In this document: positions 48,367 to 64,000 of the stretch, in pieces | Layout: each line of letters starts with the position of its first letter | Position numbering within the stretch: the stretch's first letter is position 1 | Assembly (NCBI GenBank): GCA_021613335.1 | Contig: JAJTWR010000389.1 | Coordinates: 86,001 to 150,000 of the forward strand | Length of the DNA stretch: 64,000 bases | Reading direction: 5' to 3' | Origin: Whitmania pigra | Lineage: Eukaryota > Annelida > Clitellata > Hirudinida > Haemopidae | The notes under the pieces: model-generated | What the model was told of the DNA's origin: nothing | The model's input: the letters and a program-made list of their open reading frames with translations, nothing else | Database searches by the model: none | Program-made: the position numbers and the translations under genes

Positions 48367-51060
48367 ATTTGATACTTTTAAGACGATATGTTTTGCTGAT
48401 TATTTTATCATATTTATATTCACTAGATAATTTCAATAACTGCAAGTAGTCAAACTTATCTGAAGTTGGTGGCGCCTGTTACGGGGGAAGGCCAGGAGGG
48501 CCTAATTAAGCATCGGGTGGTCTTCGGATGAATTTCCAGATGTGGAGCTACGTGTTTCACGCGATTCGATCACTTTCAATTAGTCGTGAGTCGTCTGTTA
48601 ACGAGTTGTAATCGCCCCGGGAATTTGACGCCATCTTTACTCGCGTGTTTTCGCCGCCATGTTTGCTACTCGACCTGCCATCTAGCGATTGAAATTTATC
48701 TCACTAATCGCCAATTTTCGAGCGCTCTGGATTACCGCCTAGGTCATTATCGTCTGCTTTTTCTTCTCTCCTCAGAATTGGCATCGCACGTCGGCACGTA
48801 ACTGTTGAGTTGGCTATCTGCAGTTGGAACGCCAAAGTATGACCTTAGCGACACGTCCCCAAGGACCCCTGTGGCTTGACACTGATGGCCTGAACACTTA
48901 ATTAAACGTTTTTTCCTGACTGATACAAACTCCCCGGAGACATTGGAGAAATGGATGCTTGTCGTTTGATTGTTTTCAGTCAGTCGGCGGGAAAATTGGC
49001 AATCGAGATTCTGTTGAGTTTAAATGGCGAAAATTCTTCATCAATTGATTCGCACTTTCTGACGGATAACTTTTTATGACTCTGTTCCATCGCCACTTGA
49101 TGGATAAGTAATTGATTCAATTATTAAATTAAATCAGTTCCCTCGAAACGTTGCGACAGACTAGCAATGGTTCCGTCAGAGCATTTGTTATTTAAGTTTT
49201 AGTGCATAGTTTGCGAGGAGCGATTTTGTAATTAAACTCGAGATTAATGTTGCTGTTCTGCAGAAGAAAATAAACGCATTCCCTTGATCCAGTGCAGTCG
49301 GTCAGAAATTTTCCGCGGGAATTCAAAAATCGACCATTTTACAGCCCTTGAGATTAAGGACATGCTACTCTTACTGAATGAGCTCAACGGCCAAGAACTC
49401 TAATTCTTTCTTTTTCTTGATCTATCGACGTTTAAAAAGAAAAAAAACTGCCAATTAAGAAATAAAAGTGCAGCGATAAAAAAATGTTAGCAACGACGAC
49501 AACAGTAATTATCCTCAATCAGCGAGCTTTCGTAGTATCACGATACTGACGTAACGACAGCAAGGATTGGAGACGAGTTGAAATGATGAGAAGACATGCT
49601 GAAATGTGAGCTTTTAAAAACTAACTTCTCCTCTTAATGAGAACCAAACTCGACTCGGGGAGATCACGAACTTGCCCGGATCGACTTGTTTCACTTGAAG
49701 AACAAATGTCTTTCCAATCCAAGGGAAAGGTGTCACCATCGGGATTCCAGATTAACTGCACATCAGCAGCCTTTCTCTCTCTCCTTGTATCGCTATCTAT
49801 CTCTGAACGTATGGCCGTTGTTTCGACTAGTTATTCCCATCGATGGCCGTCTGAAACTTTTTATTTAAGTTAAATTATATCTCGATTTTTTTTATTTTCT
49901 AAATTAGTCATCGTCTTATTCAGAAAGCTCTTATCTCGAAACAACTGTTCGATAATCTACGGGAACCGGAGAGAGTTCCGATAACCCGGAACTCCTTGAT
50001 AGTGTATATTTCACGGTCGAGTAGAGTTAGCCACTATCAACGTGTTAAATCAGCCGCTTCTTTGGATCGTTATTTGTCGGAGCGTTTTACGTTTTCACGC
50101 TCGACTAAACCGGCGCCATAAACGCCCCCGAATGGCGCTCAGCTGTCAGACGGACGTAGCGCCTGGAATTTTGACAGATTTTATTTTTCTCAAGAAGGAA
50201 ATTCATTAAAAGCAGAATCTGGTCGAACCATTTTTCATGTTTCTGATGTTTTCCTCGGCCATCAATCATGGAGCGAGAAAACGGAACTTTTCATTCCCAA
50301 GATATTGACTGCCATATCGTTTCACATGGTCGAGAAGTGGGGTCACACTTCATGGTCAGACTCACACTATCGTCCATGCTTGGCTGATTTGATCTTTCTG
50401 ACGCCAGCAAATTGAAAGCTAAAAATTATTTAGCGCCTTGTCGTTCCTAGAGCAACCATTCTTAAAGCTTTCTAAAGTGATTCAGAATGTTTTAATGTTT
50501 TTTTTTAATGAGGGAGGGATTAAAACAAATTTATTAGTATCATCTTTACTTGAAAAATTAATTAATTAACAAAACAAAGACTATTACGACTTATGGTCGT
50601 CTTAGGCAATAACAAACACAAACCGCAAAATAAAATAAACTTATAATTTTATCAATGAAACATCTGTTAAATGCTTTTACAGTAAACAACATTTACATTT
50701 CACAAAAAACTTTTTAAAAACAAAATAATTATTCCTCATCCCCGAGGACGGTGGGAGAGGGTGGGGTGGTCCAATTGTTGTCGTGTCGATGGCCATTTAG
50801 GGGGAGCAGTATGATGTTTGGCGTCCTACAAGAGACGAATCTTAGGAGTTGTTTATCGGCAGAGACAAGCTCCATTACTCCTCAGAGACGGAGGCTTTCT
50901 GATCAACATTGACATCTAATCAGCTCCTTCCCTTCCATATATCCGCGTCTTATAACAAACAGTCGTGAGTTTTGATAATGATGACGATGATGACGACGAC
51001 GACGATGTTGATGGTGAACGCCTAATATGGCCGCTCGTGACATTCCGTAATTACCGGTTA

Positions 51061-51377
<317 letters not shown>

Positions 51378-52048
51378 CGATGACTAGAGATAATAATGAT
51401 ATTAAGGAGGACGATAATGAAGAAAACATCTCTGCGGACGGAATGATTGGCCCGTTCAGCCGGTGGATGCCAGGATAACAAATAACGCGCTATATCAGTT
51501 GAGACAAGTGTGATCAGGTTTCCGGTCGCGCAGACTCCATCAAAACAAATCGATATCGAATTTTTCTCGCCCATCCCTGACTCTCACGTGACCTGTACAC
51601 GCATGCGCGCCCGATATTATCGAATTTTCTCATGTTGGAGCGGTCGACTTGTGATGTCCTCTTTCTTTGATGAGTTTTTTTTTTTATCTGTACACGTGAT
51701 CATCTGGCGATGTGAAATTAGTTGATATGATGACGACGACGACGACGATGATGGCGATGATGATGATGATGAGTAAGAAGATGGCGATGATGTGGATGCG
51801 AAGGGTGACAAATCTGTTTTTAATCGTTCAACGAAACTCGCCTAAAGTAAAACAGTTGTGTAATTATGTGAGGTCTAACATTAAAAATTATGGAATGACA
51901 AGAATTACTAATAAATAAATTTTTCGTTAATAGTTACTAATGATATTATATTAATAATTATATACAATAATTATATTGATAATTATATTAGAGAAAATAA
52001 TCGATTATAATAACGATGTCTAAAATAGAATAAGTACATCATCAGTAC

Positions 52049-52506
<458 letters not shown>

Positions 52507-54778
52507 AGGAACAATTAGAAAAACCGGAAACGAGTTTTTCCCGCCATCTCAAAGCATGCGACTTGAAACTCATATTCGACCATATTTATTTACTCCTCAT
52601 ACACGCGAACGTGTTACTGAATTCATTCACAATTCACTCACACCCCATTTATCGCTCAACTCTGTTCTAGCGGAAGTGGGGCAGTTGAGAGTGCTTGAAG
52701 TACATTCACACATCCACACATAATATTGCATTCACACATAATATTGGAATTCACAATTACTGAATTAAGCAACAATTCATAACATCAGATTTTCATAACA
52801 ATTGACAGCATATGAATTATTATTATAAATTTAACACACAACAAATCACAACGATTGATTGGCACAACATTCTAAATAATAATGCTTAATTATTAAATGA
52901 TTAATGCTTATTTTTTTTTTAATTTAATTTTTTGTTCTTAGAAAAATCTTACTACGCTCACAAATACACCATCACCATCATCATACAACCAGTCTTCTAT
53001 GTAGCCAAACATCAGCAAAATGGAAAGTTATAACTACAATAATTAAACTGTGTTAATAAATTATTATTAAAATAATAACAACATTAACATTGCTACATCA
53101 TTATTATTGTTATTAATATTTTTCATCTGCAAACTCAATGGACTACCAAGAATGCAAACTCCAGTAGAGCTTCGATGAAATATTCTCACACACACTCACC
53201 TTCTCCTAATGACCTGTGAACTCTCTTTGACCTTTTGTGACAGACTGGACACGTGTTGGAAAGTGTTGCCCCGCACACGAGGTTCAAGATGGATGATTCG
53301 GAAAAGTTCATCGAATTATGGAGACTTTATTGGGCGTCTCTTGTTTTATTAAAACAAAATTAAACAATTAAACATTAAAGTTGCGTAGTTATTATTATTA
53401 TTATTAATGTCCATTATTACGTAATTATTATAAGTATTACAATCTGTATATTTATTAATTTTGTTGTAGAAAATAGTAGCTTATATGTTTAATTATATCT
53501 TAAGACTTTTAGCAAAATAATGTTTAAAATTAAAAAATGTACGATTGTGAATCGTTGACATTAATTATGTAATTCAATAAACATTTATACAAAAAATAAT
53601 TGATTAAAAATAATTATTAATATGAAATTTTATAAATAAATTAATAAACTCCCAACATAAATAACAACAGTTGCCTCTCGTTTGAACCCGCTTGCCTTGA
53701 GAATGACCCCCAAGATAAACAGCGCTAACCTTGACCTCGATGAAAAGTGTCACACAAGGTCATTTATGAAGACCTCTCAACGCAGGAGATTGAAAGACAA
53801 GCGATTTATGGTTCAATTTGGACTGTCCCCTCCATCCGAAGGGCAAGACAAGGGGCAAAGGTCATGACCCTTCCTGAGAACTTCGCTTGTTGATTGAACC
53901 GAATTAACATATGTTAATGAACGTTTGTGTGACGGTCAATCACTTGCAACCGCACATTAATGGACTCCATGTTTTAATGACTAATTTGTTGTTTTTTTAA
54001 TTAGGATTAATGAATTCAAATTTATGCAGGAAAGGGAGGTGATCTGTTTGCCCAATTTGAATTTGAGTGTCAAAAACTTGAAGTCCATCGATATCGATGA
54101 TTGATTGCAGTCAAATAATAGTTGTTTACATTGCCATGACAACGAAAGCGAGAGTTAAGAGGCTTAAATTTAATCTTTGCCGTCTATTTACAGCATCGCT
54201 GTTTACATCGGCCAATTGCGCAATCTGACAAACGCTATTAAATCCTGTATCGCGTAAACCAACAATAAAGTATCCTCGCTGCTAATTTAGTTGAGCAATA
54301 GATTGCAAAGTAAATTTGATATTGCTGTCGTCTTTATACTCCACCTTGACCAATCATCACCATCATCTTTTATCATAATCATTGTCATCCTGATGATGAA
54401 ACTCGGTTGATCAAATATGGTTATTCAATACTCAAATACTCGAGCAATCAATTATGCATTCATTCAATCATTTGATTGTTTTAAGCTTCAACTTGTTCAA
54501 CTGTTACTGATAAATAGGTCTTATTTTAAATGTTTATTCATTTAATAAGGAAATTGCAGTAGTTTTAATCAATTCTTATGAATTCTTACGAATCTTAAAA
54601 ACAAAATTTAAATATGAAAACAACAAATGAACTAAGAGTTAATCGCAACTAAATCTTAAATAATATTAACAATGTGATACAATAACTCATGTACAGGCCT
54701 GATAAATTGATAACTTTATTCATTCGTTTGGTGTTTCTGATGCCACACAGGAAAATTAACTATTATTATGGGGTTATC

Positions 54779-55537
<759 letters not shown>

Positions 55538-56339
55538 ATATTTAGCAATTCAATCCAAACCGACAAATGAAAAAACATTTCAACGAAGAAGTTATTGGAA
55601 AACAGAGGAGAAGAAGATGTTGCAGAAGACGTGGAATGGAAGAAATTCCAGGACTGAAATGAATCCGCCATCAAGAGAGTGTCTTATCGTGAAAGATTGC
55701 TGGAGATTTGCTGGGAGTACGCAACTCCGGATATTAAAACAACTTTCACTCCCTTTCACTCCTTTTCACTCACGTGCACACATAACAAGACGTGCACACG
55801 TCCCTAAGAGGAGGCTATCCTCCCGTCATCTGCTGCCGAATTGGAATGGCTCCAATGGATGGGGTGATTGAATGTTACACGTTATTATTATTATTTGTTG
55901 TTGTTATTGGTTGTTATTGTTTACAAATGTTTATAATAAATACATTATTTTAAGTTATTTATAAGTTTAATAAAACTCTAGTGGATTATTAATGGCTGTC
56001 CTTTTTGATGTAAATAAATTGTGAAAAGTATTTTGTATTTACACTGTGTAATAATTATAATTATGTAACAACTAATTATTATACAATAATTATTTTTTAT
56101 CTCCTCCAAATTTGTCGATGTTTATAATTATAATTATAATTATAATAAATGTAATAATAACTTCAAAGTGCAACAACATTCCCTTCTTTAAACAACTTCT
56201 AAATCCTGTGGTTTCAACTTGAAATCATAAATAACCGACTAACAATTGAAGCCATGTAGTTCTCAGAATGAAAACCTCTTTAAGGAGAAAAAACATGAAA
56301 AGACGGAAACACGGAAGAAAAACAAGGAAAAGAAAATAA

Positions 56340-56572
56340 GGAGTGAGTGAGTGGGTGGGTGAGTGAGTGAGTGAGTGAGTGAGTGAGTGAGTGAGTGAGT
56401 GAGTGAGTGAGTGAGTGAGTGGTGAGTGAGTGAGTGAGTGAGTGAGTGAGTGAGTGAGTGAGTGAGTGAGTGAGTGAGTGAGTGAGTGAGTGAGTGAGTG
56501 AGTGAGTGAGTGAGTGAGTGAGTGAGTGAGTGAGTGAGTGAGTGAGTGAGTGAGTGAGCGAATGAGCGAGCG
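56340..56572. repeat. (GTGA)n satellite
   Basis: About 230 bp of perfect GAGT tetranucleotide with one missing base near 56421, fading into GCGAATGA at the right. Confidence 0.97.
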
Positions 56573-57101
56573 AATGAATGAATGGACGACGGGATTTGGG
56601 GAGTGGCGGGGTAAGGGAATGGGCAGGGGTGGTGGGTTGCTCATTAAAGCCATTCACAGTGAGCAACTTTTAATCAGCAGACTCGAGAAAGGGAATTGAA
56701 GTATGCGTTGGTGAGGGAATTTATTTGTTTCACTTAAGAGCGCTAAACGGAACAAACATTCGTCCCCTTGACAGCCAAGGATTAATCAGGACTGCCAGGC
56801 TCAGGAACCCGCTGGCTGGCTTTGTCATGTCATGTTATGTTTTGTCGCTTGTCCGCCAGTCGGCTTGCTAAGCAGGGCAAATACTCTCAGCCCTCCTGAG
56901 GTCGTAGGGTCGAGTTTGGACTTTTTTTCCATCATCCAGAATTTGTTCACTTTTACTCCTAGAAATGGGATTATGTCGGGTTCTGGTTTATCTTTTCAAG
57001 CGAATTGACTTAGTATTAGTAATATTATTATCAATAAATCATCATCATCATCATCATCGCTATTCGGTTTCGAGCGGGAATCCCAGGCATGAATCACACT
57101 G

Positions 57102-57579
57102 TGACGTCACAATCACGTGCACACGAAGAAGAAGAGGAGGAGGAGGAGTAAGATGGCACTGGTGAAATTAATCGAGCAGCGAAATGCACGGAGCGAGAGT
57201 TTCAGTCATAAAAATTAAAATTAAGGGACATGGATTCGTCGCGACTCTCGTGTTGGGTGAGTGAGTGGGTGGGTGAGTAGCCGGAACAAATCAATCGGGG
57301 AGTTTGGGTGAGGAGATCAGGAGAGGAATGTCGTAAAAATGCAGAAATGTCTGTTCAAAATCAAGGCTTAACCCAACGGACCACCTTCAGGTCCTACTCA
57401 TACACCCTCCTGAGATTTCATCCACCCACCATCCACCAGTCATTCTAAAGGAATCCTCCTTTAAGAGCCAACCAACTTTTGACACGGCCACTTGCAAGGT
57501 CCCGCGGGCACGGTCTTGACAGAACTTGCACGTGATCAGAATGTCGCCATGACGTCATGAGACCTCACGTGTGACGTCA
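57102..57579. promoter_or_regulatory. Cluster of three CRE palindromes
   Basis: TGACGTCA at 57102-57109, 57550-57557 and 57572-57579, with CACGTG-like and CACGTGT sites next to them, in a CpG-richer stretch. Consistent with a CREB/ATF-responsive element about 1.3-1.8 kb past the Iroquois stop. Confidence 0.45.
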
Positions 57580-58867
57580 CCGGGTCCTTAGCGCTTCGTC
57601 GTCTGCTCGTGTTGCCGCCATTCGATCTGGCATCGTTCGCGCTCGAGAAATATTTGTCACCGTTCTCGTCGACGATACTGATAAGCTGTTGTTGTTGTTG
57701 TTGTTTATCATCATCATAATCATATGTTTAAGCTCAATGATTCGTTTGACTAGAACAACATTTGTGTCTTCTTTATCCTCATCATGTATTCGTGAAGCTT
57801 TAAAATTACGATGGGATAATATCAGTAAATATATAAATAATATTTAAAATTATTTGCTTTCAAATCGTGATTATAATTTGAAGTGCTGCTTGTGCTAATT
57901 ATACGAACTTAGATTCAAATGAACTGACTGCCTCTGCTGTGAAATTCCTTTATTGAACGCTTGGAACCAATTCAAATAAACAGGAAAATTATAAATAAGT
58001 ACCAAAAATATCTTCCAATTTATTATTTTCAGAAAAAATTTTAATCAGAGAAGAGTTCAAAACAATAATTACAGTGTGTTCTGCCAAGGAAATATTACTA
58101 CGTCTTCATTTCTTTTTCCTCCGTCCATCGATTCATCTTTACATTCATTCATTCATTCATCTCTCCATTCATCTCTCCGTTCATCCATCCATGGAAGGAT
58201 ATGCATGACCAAACAAGCGCGACTAAATTAATTCATCGCAGTGGGAGACAATCACAACAACATTTACAATCAACGACTTACAATAAATACGAGAATACAA
58301 TAAAATGAAAGAATATTTTGAAGAAAAATGATCATTTTTAACATTATTGTAATAAACAATATTATTTAATAAACAATATTATAATATGCGAGATGATATT
58401 TCCTAGAATGCCATGGCATAATACAACATAATGATATAAATACTGTTGTTAAATTTAATCATAAAAATATTCAAATGTACAAATATTGAAGAGCAATGAC
58501 ATTTCAGAACATTATAATATTCATGATATGATTATTATTATGATATTTTAACATTTTTATTACGCATTTCGAAACATCATATTCGCACCGATGACAATTT
58601 TGCAGATTTCTTAATGATTCAAATATGAACTGAAACGCATTAATTACGACAAGTTATCATTATTATTAATTATAATTAATTATTAATATTATTATCATTA
58701 ACCAGTGCTTGGCGACGCTCCAGAAATGGTAGAAATCGAAAGTTCAAATAATACTGACATTTGAGACAGTCCCGCGTTCTCGACTGAAATTTCATTTCAA
58801 GTTAAAAATAGAAACAATCGTCACGTGACTTGGAAGCGGGGATTTCCCTCTCGTTCCTCTCGGCGAG

Positions 58868-63440
<4,573 letters not shown>

Positions 63441-63454
63441 CTGAAATTGATTTG

Positions 63455-64000
<546 letters not shown>

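Noticed and set aside
56225..56666. Frames of LTHS repeats
   Set aside because: Translation of the GTGA satellite in two frames at once.

Overview
This is nuclear DNA from an animal, most likely a bilaterian invertebrate. It is AT-rich. Genes have GT-AG introns of a few hundred bases to about 2 kb, AATAAA poly(A) signals and Kozak-type starts. It carries animal-specific families: an Iroquois TALE homeobox gene, a seven-cadherin-repeat protocadherin, a seven-helix receptor, a JADE chromatin protein, exocyst SEC6, and a tandem array of U1 snRNA genes. I cannot name the phylum. Long (ATT)n, (CAT)n, (GTGA)n and (ATCC)n tracts fill the intergenic and intronic space. Exon joins were worked out by hand from splice sites, reading frame and family alignment from memory; none is confirmed by transcripts.

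Layout. 1.1-3.4 kb (-): a 328-aa protein with two coactosin-type ADF-H domains, 7 exons. It is head-to-head with 4.0-12.0 kb (+): a JADE-family PHD protein, 14 exons, about 1,213 aa, with a tRNA-derived SINE in one intron and a duplicated splice acceptor at another. 13.6-17.0 kb (-): a divergent 7TM receptor of 825 aa with a roughly 525-aa third cytoplasmic loop. 17-26.4 kb: mostly non-coding with microsatellites. 26.5-30.7 kb (-): a delta-type protocadherin, 3 exons, 1,199 aa. 32.3-39.0 kb (+): 17 U1 snRNA genes at a period of about 385 bp, one of them split from its promoter by a retroposon. 39-44 kb: no recognised gene. 44.1-46.3 kb (+): full-length, single-exon EXOC3/SEC6. 47.1-48.4 kb (+): EEF1AKMT2/METTL10-type methyltransferase, 6 exons. 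48.4-58.9 kb: about 10 kb without a recognised gene, rich in satellite tracts. 58.9-63.4 kb and beyond (-): an Iroquois homeobox gene whose 5' end lies outside the window.

The genes do not form one pathway. The most notable locus is the U1 array: every copy carries U instead of C at position 9 of the otherwise invariant 5' end, inside the part of U1 that reads 5' splice sites. The copies fall into sub-types whose upstream TATA-like box and Sm site change together, and the 3' end of the array is an alternating A/B higher-order repeat. The retroposon inside the array shares its 3' tail with the SINE in the JADE intron, which suggests a LINE/SINE pair active in this genome.
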